A stretch of 64,000 bases of DNA, from positions 1 to 64,000 of the forward strand of contig NZ_BJXA01000015.1 of assembly GCF_007990755.1 (NCBI RefSeq), read 5' to 3'. This DNA comes from Nocardia ninae NBRC 108245 (GTDB taxonomy: Bacteria > Actinomycetota > Actinomycetes > Mycobacteriales > Mycobacteriaceae). The notes below the pieces were generated by a model. It was not told where the DNA came from. It made no database searches and was given only the letters and a program-made list of their open reading frames with translations. Below are positions 34,369 to 43,088 of this stretch, one piece after another. Position 1 is the first letter of the stretch. Every line of letters begins with the position of its first letter. Position numbers and translations under genes: made by a program.

Positions 34369-34854
34369 TCATCGCGAAACCCGGGCGAAGCGTGCCGCCG
34401 CGCGGGTGAGCGTGACCGCGAGCGCGGTGGCGGTCAGCGCCACCACCAGCGTAGCGACGAGATAGGCGACGGCGACGATGACCGTGTGCAGGCCGAGCAG
34501 TCCGTGAATGTCGTTGGTGTAGGTGGAGAAGGTGGTGAATCCACCGAGCACGCCGACGCCGAGAAATGGGCGGGCCAGCGGGTGCGCCGGACGGATTTCG
34601 GTGACCACCACCATCAGCACGCCCAGCAGGAAGCTGCCCACGACATTGATGGTGAACACCGCCCACGGGAACCCACCGGGCGGCGTGGGCCAGGCCAGGG
34701 TCAGGCCGTACCGGGCCAAACTTCCGAGCGCGCCGCCGATGGCGATCACGGCGAGTATCGCGCCGTGCTTTTCCCCGGCCTCGCGCTGCTGGCCGAAGTC
34801 GCGCATTTCGATATCGGATTCGACCGAAAGGGTCGGCGGCGGTTCGATGCGCAC
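34369..34854 (-). CDS. crcB: Fluoride channel FluC (CrcB)
   Basis: 161 residues with four membrane helices and family motifs GGALGSLARYGL, TINVVGSFLLGVL and GVLGGFTTFSTYTND (the Phe-box/STYTN region of the pore). It exports toxic fluoride as a dual-topology dimer. GTG 34854 has AGGAGA about 7 bp upstream. Actinomycetes often have two adjacent crcB genes; only one is here, so it may homodimerise or pair with a gene elsewhere. An N-terminal stretch of about 30 polar residues precedes the first helix. Confidence 0.92.
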   Translation of the reverse strand: MRIEPPPTLSVESDIEMRDFGQQREAGEKHGAILAVIAIGGALGSLARYGLTLAWPTPPGGFPWAVFTINVVGSFLLGVLMVVVTEIRPAHPLARPFLGVGVLGGFTTFSTYTNDIHGLLGLHTVIVAVAYLVATLVVALTATALAVTLTRAAARFARVSR

Positions 34855-35032
34855 AGCGGTCTCCTACTCCAAAGCCGCCCGAAAGCGGAGTGATGGGGTA
34901 GGGACTGTTGGCCGGCGATGCCGCGGTTGTTCCGGATCGAGTGTCCGGAGCGGCGAGCCCCACCGCCGCACCATTCATTCTATGGGATCCCCGCTATCGC
35001 ACAGCATCGGGTGTGTCCGAGCCGACACCGAC

Positions 35033-35908
35033 TCAGGCCGGATCCGGCACATGGATCGAGGCGAGTTTGGCAGGGTCGATGACGATGTGGATGGCGGTGA
35101 TCCGGGCTTCGACGACCGTGAAGGCGATGACGGACAGCGGGGTTCCGTCGGGCCGCCAGGACATCTGGCCGGGTACGCCGTTGACCAGCACCCGTCGGTA
35201 CCGGGCGACCTCGCCGGAGAACATGCGGGCGCCGGCGGCGACCTCGGTGGCGCCGAGTCTGACGACCACGCCATCGGCGGTGTCGACGGTCAGCCGCACA
35301 TTCGGGTCCAGGACGCGCAGCAGCGCTTCGAAGTCGCCGCCTAGGGCGGCGGCCCGGAAGGCTTGGAGGACCTCCTGGTGTTCGCGGCCGGGGCCCGCCG
35401 GCCGGCCCGTGGACTGGACCTTACGGCGGGCCCGGCTGGCGATCATCTTGCTGGCGTCGGCGGATTTGCCCAGAATATGGCCGATTTCGTGGAACGGCAC
35501 CGCGAACATGTCGTGCAGGACGAACGCGAGGCGCTCGCTCGGGGTGAGCGAATCGAGCACCACGAGCAGGGCGAGGCCGACCGAATCGGCCAGCGCCACT
35601 TGCTCGTCCGGCGCCGGGCGGTCGTCGGGCGTCACCACGAAGTCCGAAAACTCCTGTTCATAATGGGTTTCGGGGTGGGCCTGGCGGGAGCGCAAGAGGT
35701 CAAGACTGATTCGGCCGACCACCGTGGTCAGCCAGCCCGCCAGGTTGCCGATGGTCGCCGCGTCCTGGCGGACGAGGCGCATCCAGGCTTCCTGCACCAC
35801 GTCCTCGGCGTCGGCGTGCGATCCCAGCACGCGGTACGCGACGGCGCGCAGCCGATCGCGCTGGGCTTCGAACGCTTCGGCCATCGGGCCGGAGGGGTGG
35901 GCGGTCAC
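35033..35908 (-). CDS. ECF RNA polymerase sigma factor, SigJ/ECF41-like
   Basis: 291 residues. Sigma region 2 (RVLGSHADAEDVVQEAWMRL) and region 4 (SLTPSERLAFVLHDMFAVPF) are followed by a SnoaL-like C-terminal domain from about 175, the fused regulatory domain that defines ECF41/SigJ proteins. No separate anti-sigma factor is expected. GTG 35908 overlaps the stop of the upstream VOC gene (GTGA), so the two are translated together. The VOC protein may be the enzyme it controls or a sensor, which is inference. Confidence 0.9.
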   Translation of the reverse strand: MTAHPSGPMAEAFEAQRDRLRAVAYRVLGSHADAEDVVQEAWMRLVRQDAATIGNLAGWLTTVVGRISLDLLRSRQAHPETHYEQEFSDFVVTPDDRPAPDEQVALADSVGLALLVVLDSLTPSERLAFVLHDMFAVPFHEIGHILGKSADASKMIASRARRKVQSTGRPAGPGREHQEVLQAFRAAALGGDFEALLRVLDPNVRLTVDTADGVVVRLGATEVAAGARMFSGEVARYRRVLVNGVPGQMSWRPDGTPLSVIAFTVVEARITAIHIVIDPAKLASIHVPDPA

Positions 35909-36297
35909 GGCTTCGGCGGTTGACGGAGCGAGATCCGGTTGCCGTCCGGGTCCGTCGCCTCGACGCGGATCCCGAACGGGTAGTCCTCGGGTTCGGGCTG
36001 GGTGAAGGTGACGCCGCGCTCGCGCAGGATCTCGAAATCCTTTCGCAGATCATCGGATTCGAGGACCACAGTGCCGGGCGCGGCGGGCTGACCCTCGTTG
36101 CCCGGCTGCCCCGAACTCGCCGCATGCCGCCACAGAATGATCTGCACCGCGCTATCGGGAACCCCGACGGTGAGGAAACGTCCCTCGGGCCCCGGGAAGT
36201 CGATCCGCTTCTCCAGGCCGAGCCCCGTGGTGTAGAACTCCAGTGCGCGGTCTTGATCGGTGACGTTGATCGTCACGTACATAATGTTGGTCAGCAT
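35905..36297 (-). CDS. VOC family (glyoxalase/dioxygenase fold) protein
   Basis: 130 residues with the paired beta-alpha-beta3 fold: MYVTINVTDQDRALEFYTTGLG and the C-terminal ATDPDGNRISL. ATG 36297 has GGAGAAC 5 bp upstream. It overlaps the sigma factor gene by 4 bp. Function unspecified; metal-dependent chemistry on a small molecule or antibiotic/metal binding are both possible. Confidence 0.85.
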   Translation of the reverse strand: MLTNIMYVTINVTDQDRALEFYTTGLGLEKRIDFPGPEGRFLTVGVPDSAVQIILWRHAASSGQPGNEGQPAAPGTVVLESDDLRKDFEILRERGVTFTQPEPEDYPFGIRVEATDPDGNRISLRQPPKP

Positions 36298-36459
36298 CTT
36301 GTTCTCCGGTTTCGTCGGTGCGCCGGCCGCGCGTATGCGGTCGACACACCTATGACGAGTGGCGGCGGGAGAAGGTAACAGGACCGGGCCGGACGATGAA
36401 TTTCGCGGCGCCGGGTCGTCTCTATCGCTGAGGTCTGTACCCCTTCGGAAGGAAGCGCC

Positions 36460-36867
36460 ATGAACTGGACCCTCGAGGTCGTCATCGTCCCGGTATCGGA
36501 CATCGATCGGGCGAAGGACTTCTACAGCGAGCGGCTGGGATTCGCCGTCGACCACGACACGAAGGTCGGCGACGGTATGCGCATCGTGCAGCTGACACCA
36601 CCGGGCTCCGGCTGCTCCATCGTCATCGGCGAAGGGGCCGTCCCGAAGATGGAACCGGGCTCGGTCAAGGGTCTTCAGCTGGTTGTGCCCGACATCGAGC
36701 AGGCGCACCGAGAACTCGTGGCGCGCGGTGTCGCGGTCACTGATATCCAGGTGCTCGGCGAAAACCCTTCGCCCACACCGGATCCACTCGACAATGTCGG
36801 CTTCGTCTTCTTCGAGGACCCGGACGGCAACAGCTGGGGCGTGCAGCAGATCTCCTCGCGCGGTTAG
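36460..36867 (+). CDS. VOC family protein (glyoxalase superfamily)
   Basis: 135 residues: LEVVIVPVSDIDRAKDFYSE at the start, then GSVKGLQLVVPDIEQAHREL and FFEDPDGNSWGVQQI at the end. Similar in fold to the neighbouring divergent VOC gene but not a close copy. GGAAGGAAG ribosome site upstream. Its last 4 bp overlap the convergent arsR gene. Substrate unknown. Confidence 0.87.
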   Translation: MNWTLEVVIVPVSDIDRAKDFYSERLGFAVDHDTKVGDGMRIVQLTPPGSGCSIVIGEGAVPKMEPGSVKGLQLVVPDIEQAHRELVARGVAVTDIQVLGENPSPTPDPLDNVGFVFFEDPDGNSWGVQQISSRG

Positions 36868-37223
36868 GGGCAGCAGTTCGGATCGAGCACCAGGCATAAC
36901 GCGGAGAGGGCGTCCCGGCGCGCGCGGTGGTAGGTATTCATGCCGCGGCGCTCGGAGACGATCAGTCCGGCCTTGCGCAGCTGGGTGAGATGGTGGCTGA
37001 TGGTGGACTCGGCCAGCCCGGCGGTGCCGGCGAGGTCGCCGGTGTTCTCCTCGCCGTGCGGGGAGGTGAGCAGCAGTGACATGAGCTTCACGCGAACCGG
37101 GTCGGCGATGGCTTTCAGTCGGAGCGCGACCTCCAGGGCTGCGGCGTCGTCGACCGGTCCGGCGGCGACGGGGGCGCAGCACACCGGGGCGGACATGTCG
37201 ATCATGGGCAACGCCTTGGGCAT
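36864..37223 (-). CDS. arsR: ArsR family arsenic-responsive repressor
   Basis: 119 residues. Winged helix with GLAESTISHHLTQLRKAGLI and cysteine pairs at both ends (APVCCAPV near the start, DPNCCP at the end), which could bind As(III). ATG 37223. Divergent from the arsI-like gene, with two operator-like copies (around 37248-37257 and 37291-37303) between them, so it likely controls itself and the arsenic operon. Confidence 0.88.
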   Translation of the reverse strand: MPKALPMIDMSAPVCCAPVAAGPVDDAAALEVALRLKAIADPVRVKLMSLLLTSPHGEENTGDLAGTAGLAESTISHHLTQLRKAGLIVSERRGMNTYHRARRDALSALCLVLDPNCCP

Positions 37224-37245
37224 GCCGACAACTCTACCGAGCTTA

Positions 37246-37303
37246 TTGACATATGTCGAAAAGGTGGTGCAGACTCGGCCGTACCACTTCTTCGATATAT
37301 GTC
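37246..37303. promoter_or_regulatory. Paired ArsR-type operators
   Basis: TTGACATATGTCGAA (37246-37260, with the palindrome GACATATGTC) and TTCGATATATGTC (37291-37303), which fits the reverse complement of the first at 12 of 15 positions when extended by two bases. They lie between the divergent arsR and arsI-like genes. Half-sites of this kind are typical for ArsR/SmtB repressors. Confidence 0.6.
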
Positions 37304-37325
37304 TCACAACCTGGAGGTTGCTGCC

Positions 37326-37844
37326 ATGTCCCGTATCCAGCTCGCACTCAACGTCGACGACCTCGACCAGGCAATCGCCTTCTACTCCACCCTGTTCAAT
37401 ACCGCGCCGGCCAAGCGTAAGCCGGGGTATGCGAACTTTGCTGTCGCCGAGCCGCCGCTGAAGCTGGTGCTCATCGAGAACCCGGGTTCGGGCGGCAGTC
37501 TCAACCATCTCGGGGTAGAGGTCGAATCCTCCGAGCACGTGCACGGCGAGATCGCGAGACTGTCGCAGGCCGGGTTGTTCACCGAGGAGCAGATCGCCAC
37601 GACGTGTTGTTTCGCCACCCAGGACAAGGTGTGGGTCACCGCCCCGGATGCCGAGCGGTGGGAGGTGTACACGGTGCTGTCCGATAGCGAAACCTTCGGC
37701 GCCGCACCCGAACTCGCGACCACGGACGCCGCGGCGACGGCGGTGTGCTGCGGCACGGCCGAGGAGGCCGCTGCCGAGGGGGCGTGCTGCGGTACCGATG
37801 CCAAGGGCAAGGCCGTCGCGTCAGGCGCGGGCTGCTGCGGCTGA
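37326..37844 (+). CDS. arsI: ArsI/CadI family metalloenzyme (C-As lyase type)
   Basis: 172 residues of VOC fold. The ArsI vicinal cysteines are present (IATTCCFATQDKVWV, C94 and C95), with H61 (NHLG) and E113 as likely metal ligands. ArsI cleaves the C-As bond of trivalent organoarsenicals; CadI homologues are cadmium-induced. An unusual C-terminal tail holds three Cys-Cys-Gly repeats (VCCG, ACCG, GCCG), perhaps for metal binding. ATG 37326 with GGAGG upstream. Confidence 0.88.
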   Translation: MSRIQLALNVDDLDQAIAFYSTLFNTAPAKRKPGYANFAVAEPPLKLVLIENPGSGGSLNHLGVEVESSEHVHGEIARLSQAGLFTEEQIATTCCFATQDKVWVTAPDAERWEVYTVLSDSETFGAAPELATTDAAATAVCCGTAEEAAAEGACCGTDAKGKAVASGAGCCG

Positions 37845-37900
37845 CCGGCATCTAGCTCACGCTGGAGTGGGGGAGTTCACCGGACGTTCGCTTGCGTTCC

Positions 37901-37938
37901 TGATTCGATATCCATCAATATCGATGTATGTCGAATCA
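37901..37938. promoter_or_regulatory. Inverted repeat overlapping the second arsR start
   Basis: TGATTCGA (37901-37908) and TCGAATCA (37931-37938) are inverted copies; the inner part also contains TATGTCGAA as at the first arsR operators. The right arm overlaps the first codons of the second arsR gene, so binding would block its own initiation. Confidence 0.5.
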
Positions 37939-38302
37939 GGGACCCGCGCTGCCGTTGGCCGCGCCCGGATGCGCGGCCACGCCGCTCGCTCGTCAGCCAT
38001 TGACCGCTGCGGCCGCCGTCGAGCTGGCCGCGCAGTTCAAGGCGCTGGCCGATCCGGTGCGGTTGCGGGTGTTGTCCGCGGTCGCGGCGCGGGCCGGCGG
38101 TGAGGCCTGCGTGTGTGAGGTCTCCGAAGGTATCGACGTGACCCAGCCGACGATCTCCCATCACCTGAAGGTGCTGCGCGAGGCGGGACTGCTGACCAGC
38201 GAGCGCCGCGCGTCGTGGGTGTACTACCGGGCGGTTCCCGAAGCGCTGCAACGGCTTTCGGATGTGCTGGCGACCGAGGCCGGTCTGGTGGTGTCCGCGT
38301 GA
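37928..38302 (+). CDS. arsR: Second ArsR family repressor
   Basis: 124 residues. Metal site ACVCEVSEG (the classical CxC of ArsR), then VTQPTISHHLKVLREAGLL as recognition helix. ATG 37928 lies in an inverted repeat, suggesting autoregulation. Stop overlaps acr3 (GTGA). It differs from the first ArsR in the position of its cysteines, so the two may sense different arsenicals. Confidence 0.92.
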   Translation: MSNQGPALPLAAPGCAATPLARQPLTAAAAVELAAQFKALADPVRLRVLSAVAARAGGEACVCEVSEGIDVTQPTISHHLKVLREAGLLTSERRASWVYYRAVPEALQRLSDVLATEAGLVVSA

Positions 38303-39405
38303 GCGCCGTGCCCGACCATCCGCCCGTCGTCGGCAAGCTGTCCACGCTGGACCGGTTCCTGCCGGTCTGGATCGGTGCGGCGATGGTGGCCGGACTGCTG
38401 CTGGGCCGGCTGATCCCAGGGCTCGGTGACGCGCTGTCCGCAGTCGAGATCGACGGGATCTCGCTGCCGATCGCCCTCGGGTTGCTGGTGATGATGTATC
38501 CGGTGTTGGCCAAGGTGCGCTACGACCGCCTCGACAGTGTCACCGGCGACCGGCGCATGCTGGCGGGATCGCTGATCCTGAACTGGGTCGTCGGGCCCGC
38601 GCTGATGTTCGCCCTGGCCTGGCTGCTGCTGCCGGATCTGCCGGAGTATCGCACCGGGCTGATCATCGTCGGGCTGGCGCGCTGCATCGCGATGGTGATC
38701 ATCTGGAACGACCTGGCCTGCGGTGACCGCGAAGCCGCCGCCGTGCTGGTCGCGGTGAACTCCCTGTTCCAGGTGGTGATGTTCGCGGTGCTCGGCTGGT
38801 TCTACCTGTCGGTGCTGCCGGGCTGGCTCGGTCTCGAGCAAACCCAGATCGACACTTCGCCGTGGCAGATCGCCGAATCGGTGCTGATCTTCCTGGGCAT
38901 TCCGCTGCTGGCCGGCTACCTGACCCGACGCTTCGGCGAGAAGGCCAAGGGGCGCGCCTGGTACGAATCGAGCCTGCTGCCAACGATCGGGCCGTGGGCG
39001 CTCTACGGGCTGCTGTTCACCATCGTGATCCTGTTCGCCCTGCAGGGTAAGCAGATCACCTCCCAGCCCCTCGACGTCGTACGCATCGCTGTCCCGCTGC
39101 TGGCGTACTTCGCGCTCATGTGGGGCGGCGGCTACGCCCTCGGCGCGCTGATGGGCCTGGGTTACGCACGCACTACCACGCTCGCATTCACCGCGGCGGG
39201 CAACAACTTCGAACTGGCCATCGCCGTCGCCATCGCCACCTACGGCGCCTCCTCGGGGCAAGCACTGGCCGGGGTTGTCGGCCCGCTCATCGAGGTGCCC
39301 GTCCTCGTCGGACTGGTCTATGTCTCCCTCGCGCTGCGAAAGCGCTTCCGCCCCACCGTAACCCCTGACCTGCATACCGAGACCGAACGGGTGACTCGAT
39401 CATGA
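38299..39405 (+). CDS. acr3: ACR3 family arsenite efflux permease
   Basis: 368 residues, ten membrane segments. ACR3 motifs: LDRFLPVWIGAAM, VLAKVRYD, the transport cysteine in GLARCIAMVIIWNDLACGD and FTAAGNNFELAIAVAIA. It expels As(III) using the membrane potential. GTG 38299 overlaps arsR by 4 bp and its stop overlaps arsC (ATGA), so arsR-acr3-arsC are coupled. Confidence 0.96.
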   Translation: MSAVPDHPPVVGKLSTLDRFLPVWIGAAMVAGLLLGRLIPGLGDALSAVEIDGISLPIALGLLVMMYPVLAKVRYDRLDSVTGDRRMLAGSLILNWVVGPALMFALAWLLLPDLPEYRTGLIIVGLARCIAMVIIWNDLACGDREAAAVLVAVNSLFQVVMFAVLGWFYLSVLPGWLGLEQTQIDTSPWQIAESVLIFLGIPLLAGYLTRRFGEKAKGRAWYESSLLPTIGPWALYGLLFTIVILFALQGKQITSQPLDVVRIAVPLLAYFALMWGGGYALGALMGLGYARTTTLAFTAAGNNFELAIAVAIATYGASSGQALAGVVGPLIEVPVLVGLVYVSLALRKRFRPTVTPDLHTETERVTRS

Positions 39406-39806
39406 CCGTGCCCAGCGTGCTGTTCGTGTGCGTACACAACGCCGGGCGTTCCCAGATGGCGCAAGGCTTTCTGTCCCACCTCGCCGGCGGCGCGATCGAG
39501 GTCCGGTCCGCCGGGTCCGCTCCCGGCGACACCCTCAATCCCGCCGTGGTCGAGGCCATGCGCGAGGTCGGCATCGATATCACGGGCCAAGCACCGAAAA
39601 TCCTTGACCCGGACACCGTCGAAGCGTCCACCGTGGTCATCACCATGGGCTGCGGCGACGCTTGCCCGTATTTTCCCGGCGTCGACTACCGCGACTGGAA
39701 ACTCGATGACCCGGCGGGCAAAGGCATCGACGCCGTCCGGCCCATCCGTGACGAAATCCGTTGGCGGGTGGAGAAACTCATCGAGGAGCTCGCACCTGCT
39801 CGGTGA
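39402..39806 (+). CDS. arsC: Arsenate reductase, low-molecular-weight phosphatase type
   Basis: 134 residues with the phosphatase loop CVHNAGRSQ (C10-X5-R16), a C-terminal pair of cysteines (GCGDACPYFPG) and the DPAGK/Asp segment. It reduces As(V) to As(III) for export by the ACR3 pump just upstream. ATG overlaps acr3 by 4 bp. Electron donor (thioredoxin or mycothiol) cannot be decided from the sequence. Confidence 0.95.
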   Translation: MTVPSVLFVCVHNAGRSQMAQGFLSHLAGGAIEVRSAGSAPGDTLNPAVVEAMREVGIDITGQAPKILDPDTVEASTVVITMGCGDACPYFPGVDYRDWKLDDPAGKGIDAVRPIRDEIRWRVEKLIEELAPAR

Positions 39807-39855
39807 TGGCCGACACCCGCTGCGGAACCGGTCTTCGCGCTGCCCAGCTGGTGCT

Positions 39856-40932
39856 TCAGTGATCGTGTTGTGGCACTTCGGCATCCGAGTGTCGATCCGG
39901 CGAGCGCAAGGGTGCGCCGACGTGGTGCATGTGTCGCAGCGCCTCGCGGTACGAGGCGATCAGCCCCGTTTCGTGGTAGGGCACGCCGATTTCATTGCAG
40001 TAGTCGAGGACGATCAACCGGGCGTGCCGCAGGTTCGGGGTCGGCATGCTCGGGAACAGATGGTGCTCGATCTGATAGTTGAGCCCGCCGAGGGCGAAGT
40101 CGGTCAGCGCGCCACCGCGCACGTTGCGGGAGGTCAGCACCTGGCGGCGGAGGTAGTCGGGGCGGTCGTCGCCGGTCAGGGTCGGCATGCCCTTGTGGTT
40201 CGGGGCGAAGATACAGCCCATGTACAGGCCGAAAAGTCCTTGGTGCACAGCGAAGAAGGCCAACGCTTTGTCGGCGGGCAGTACCGCGAACAGTGCGGCC
40301 AGGTAGACGGCGAAGTGGCCGAACAGCAGCGCGCCCTCCCAGCCGCGGTGTTTGACCGAGCGATCTTTGAGCGCACGCACACCGGCCACATGCAGGTTCA
40401 AGCCCTCCAGCAGCAGGAGCGGAAAGAACAAGTACGCCTGCGCCCTGCCGATGAGACGCGGCAGACCGCGGCTGGACGTCGCCTGCTTCTGTGACCAGAC
40501 CAGGATGTCCGGCGCGACATCGGGGTCGAGCTCCTCGTGGTTCGGGTTGGCGTGATGGCGCGTGTGCTTGTCCTGCCACCAGCCGTAACCCAGACCGATG
40601 CCCGCGTTGCCGACGAGTCGTCCCACCAGCTCCGTCGGCTTCCGTAGCCGAAAGACCTGGCGGTGCGCGACATCATGCATGACCAGCGCGATCTGCGCGA
40701 ACGCCACCGCCATGAACGCCGCCACCAGCAGCGTCCACCACGAATCGCCGATCTGGACGAACGCCACCCAGCCGGCTACGAACGCGACTCCGACAAGACT
40801 GAGCCGAACGGCGTAGTAGACGGGCCGCCGATCCATCAGCCCCGCTTCGGAGATCCGACGCAACAGACGGGCGTAATCACCGCGGTGTGCTGACCGGGAC
40901 GATGACTCGGGGGCCAAGGCAGGTGTCGTCAT
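39856..40932 (-). CDS. Membrane fatty acid desaturase (acyl-CoA desaturase type)
   Basis: 358 residues. Three histidine boxes: HDVAH (86-90), HTRHH (123-127) and QIEHH near 308, the last as in front-end/delta-6-type desaturases, with four membrane segments. No cytochrome b5 domain. It inserts a double bond in fatty acyl chains with a di-iron centre. ATG 40932 has AGGA 7 bp upstream; an ATG 11 codons earlier lacks one. Converges with arsC and is not part of the arsenic operon. Confidence 0.9.
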   Translation of the reverse strand: MTTPALAPESSSRSAHRGDYARLLRRISEAGLMDRRPVYYAVRLSLVGVAFVAGWVAFVQIGDSWWTLLVAAFMAVAFAQIALVMHDVAHRQVFRLRKPTELVGRLVGNAGIGLGYGWWQDKHTRHHANPNHEELDPDVAPDILVWSQKQATSSRGLPRLIGRAQAYLFFPLLLLEGLNLHVAGVRALKDRSVKHRGWEGALLFGHFAVYLAALFAVLPADKALAFFAVHQGLFGLYMGCIFAPNHKGMPTLTGDDRPDYLRRQVLTSRNVRGGALTDFALGGLNYQIEHHLFPSMPTPNLRHARLIVLDYCNEIGVPYHETGLIASYREALRHMHHVGAPLRSPDRHSDAEVPQHDH

Positions 40933-41146
40933 AGAACTTCCTGAGAGGTGATTCGGCGACGCCACCCCTTTTTCGCCCGACCCTGCTGGCCGATCGATGG
41001 CAGAGCGCCGCTTTCGATACCCCGAAACTATCCGCTCGCGCCTCGTTACTTGTAATCCCCTGGTATGACATGAGATCGGACTGTGGGGTGAGATCGGGCG
41101 CGCACCGCAGGCCGAGACGGTTCAGCGCTTGTCGGCCGACACTGTC

Positions 41147-41971
41147 CTAATAGGTTGCGCCGAGCCGCATTTGGATCTGCTCTTCGACGACCTCGTAGCC
41201 CAACCGCTGGTAGATGGCGTTGCTCGTGGGATTCAACTTGTCGGTGAACAGGAGAATCTCGTGGTTTCCGGCGTTCAACGCGGCTTGCGACACGTGGTGT
41301 GTCACCGCCGCCGCGTAGCCGTGGCCGCGATGCTCCGGTGGGGTGGCCACCAGGCCGACCCGCACGATCCCGGCGACGCTGCGCGAAAGGGAAGCAACCG
41401 ACACCGGCTGTCCGTCGACCTCCCACAACCAGATGCCGTGGTAGGACAGTCGCTCACCGACCTCGTCGAACGGCGCAGAGGTGTCCTTGTCCGCGAACAC
41501 TTTGGTGAAATCCTCCAGCACCGCCCGGTCGGACTCGTGCGCAAGCCGGGCTTGCCCGGCCGTCGGGCGTGGTGCCACCAGCTCCCGCAACCGGTAGAGA
41601 AGTTGCTGTTCAACGACCTCGGACCGGCGTCCGGTGGCCTCGGCGAAGGCATGTACGACACCGACCGGGCCGACGACAAAGTCGGCCTCCCGGCCGGCAT
41701 CCTGCAATGCCGCGACCAACTCGGCCGCATCGTCGGGGGCAAGGCCGAACAGGCCCAGTGGGGACGGCCGGGTATGCACGATCGCTCCGCCAATCCGACT
41801 CCCGCGCGACAACCAGCCGAACAGCGGCGCGTTCGGATGCCCCGGCACATTGCCGGCGGCAACGGTCGCGCTCACGGTCAACGCGGCATTGTGTTCGGCG
41901 GGCCGGGACCGCAGAAACTCGCCGGCCGCCCCCAGATATTGCTCGACATCGTCGGTGAAGTTCCAGCCCAT
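41147..41971 (-). CDS. GNAT family N-acetyltransferase
   Basis: 274 residues: a poorly conserved N-terminal domain and a C-terminal GNAT fold with the acetyl-CoA loop VATPPEHRGHGYAAAVTHHV and NAIYQRLGYEVV. Start uncertain: ATG 41971 gives the usual family start (MGWNFTDDVEQYL); an ATG at 42007 is also in frame. Substrate unknown. Divergent from the imine-reductase-like gene. Confidence 0.82.
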   Translation of the reverse strand: MGWNFTDDVEQYLGAAGEFLRSRPAEHNAALTVSATVAAGNVPGHPNAPLFGWLSRGSRIGGAIVHTRPSPLGLFGLAPDDAAELVAALQDAGREADFVVGPVGVVHAFAEATGRRSEVVEQQLLYRLRELVAPRPTAGQARLAHESDRAVLEDFTKVFADKDTSAPFDEVGERLSYHGIWLWEVDGQPVSVASLSRSVAGIVRVGLVATPPEHRGHGYAAAVTHHVSQAALNAGNHEILLFTDKLNPTSNAIYQRLGYEVVEEQIQMRLGATY

Positions 41972-42089
41972 GCCACCTATGCTGTCGAACCGCGGCGCTA
42001 GACGCATCCCTATTGTTTGCGAGCTTCCCACGGCAGCAACGATTCCTGGGCTTGACCTGAATATAGGTTGAGCTTCTAGTGTCTGTTTC

Positions 42090-42977
42090 GTGAGTGAACA
42101 TGAGAACGCAGAAGCAGTGTCGGTCGCCGTTCTGGGGTTGGGTGAGATGGGGTCGGCGTTGGCTGCTGCCCTGATGGCGGCCGGTCATGCGGTCACCGTG
42201 TGGAACCGGTCGGAAAGCAAGGCTCAACCACTGGTAGTGAAGGGCGCGCGATGGGCGGCGACACCCGAGGCGGCCGTCGCCGCGGCTGAGGTAGTGATCG
42301 TCAATGTTAAAGGTGGCGCGGTGGCGGCGGAGCTGCTGCGGGCGGCAGGGGCGGCATCGGCGGGACGAGCCGTGGTCGACCTGACCGACGGTACGTCCGA
42401 AGAGTCCAGGGCCACTGGACAATTGGTGACCGAGTTCGGCGCGGAGTACCTGCACGGCCAGATCATGACCATCGCTCCGGCCGTCGGCTCACCGGATGCG
42501 GTGGTGTTCTACGGTGGTCCGCGTCCGGTGTTCGACCGATACGAGACGTTGCTCCAGGTCCTAGGCGGTCGCGCCACCCATGTCTCCGCCGACCCCGGTG
42601 TTGCCGTGCTGTACGGGATGGCAGTCCACGACATCATGTGGGGTCTGCTGAACGGATTCCTGCACGCCGCAGCGCTTCTCGGCAACGCAGGTCTGCGGAT
42701 CGGCGACTTCGGTCAGTTGGCGGAGCCATCCTTGTCGGCGCTGCCATCCCTGTTCCCGATGCTCGCCAACGAGATCGATCGTGCGGAGTTCGCCACGCCT
42801 TACGGCGCACTCCAGCATCACCTGCCCTCGATCGACGACTTGATCGCCGAAAGCCGTACGCGCGGAATCGATATCGACCTGCCTACCTACACCAGAAACC
42901 TCGTCGCCGAGGCGCTCGAGGCGGGTCACGGGCACGATAGCTACGCTCGGCTGGTGGAACGCTTCAGCCGCCGATAG
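42090..42977 (+). CDS. NAD(P)-binding imine reductase/beta-hydroxyacid dehydrogenase family protein
   Basis: 295 residues. Rossmann motif AVLGLGEMGSALAAALMAAG and NADP-type WNRSESKA, then VDLTDGTSEES and the IRED-type helix AVHDIMWGLLNGFLHAAALL. This layout fits imine reductases rather than hydroxyisobutyrate dehydrogenase, which has a catalytic Lys I do not see. GTG start at 42090. Physiological substrate unknown. Confidence 0.85.
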   Translation: MSEHENAEAVSVAVLGLGEMGSALAAALMAAGHAVTVWNRSESKAQPLVVKGARWAATPEAAVAAAEVVIVNVKGGAVAAELLRAAGAASAGRAVVDLTDGTSEESRATGQLVTEFGAEYLHGQIMTIAPAVGSPDAVVFYGGPRPVFDRYETLLQVLGGRATHVSADPGVAVLYGMAVHDIMWGLLNGFLHAAALLGNAGLRIGDFGQLAEPSLSALPSLFPMLANEIDRAEFATPYGALQHHLPSIDDLIAESRTRGIDIDLPTYTRNLVAEALEAGHGHDSYARLVERFSRR

Positions 42978-43088
42978 TTGAGCGGGCGGTCCCGACCGTG
43001 GGATGGGGCGCTGGTCCCGCCCCATCATGGGTGGTTGCTGTTCCGGCGTCGCGGCGCTGGTTGCCGGGTGACGGCTCGAGCCGTGACA

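Noticed and set aside
34855-35032. Fluoride riboswitch before crcB
   Set aside because: I looked for the conserved GATG and CCAT/AACCGC elements of the crcB motif upstream of the gene and did not find a consistent fold.
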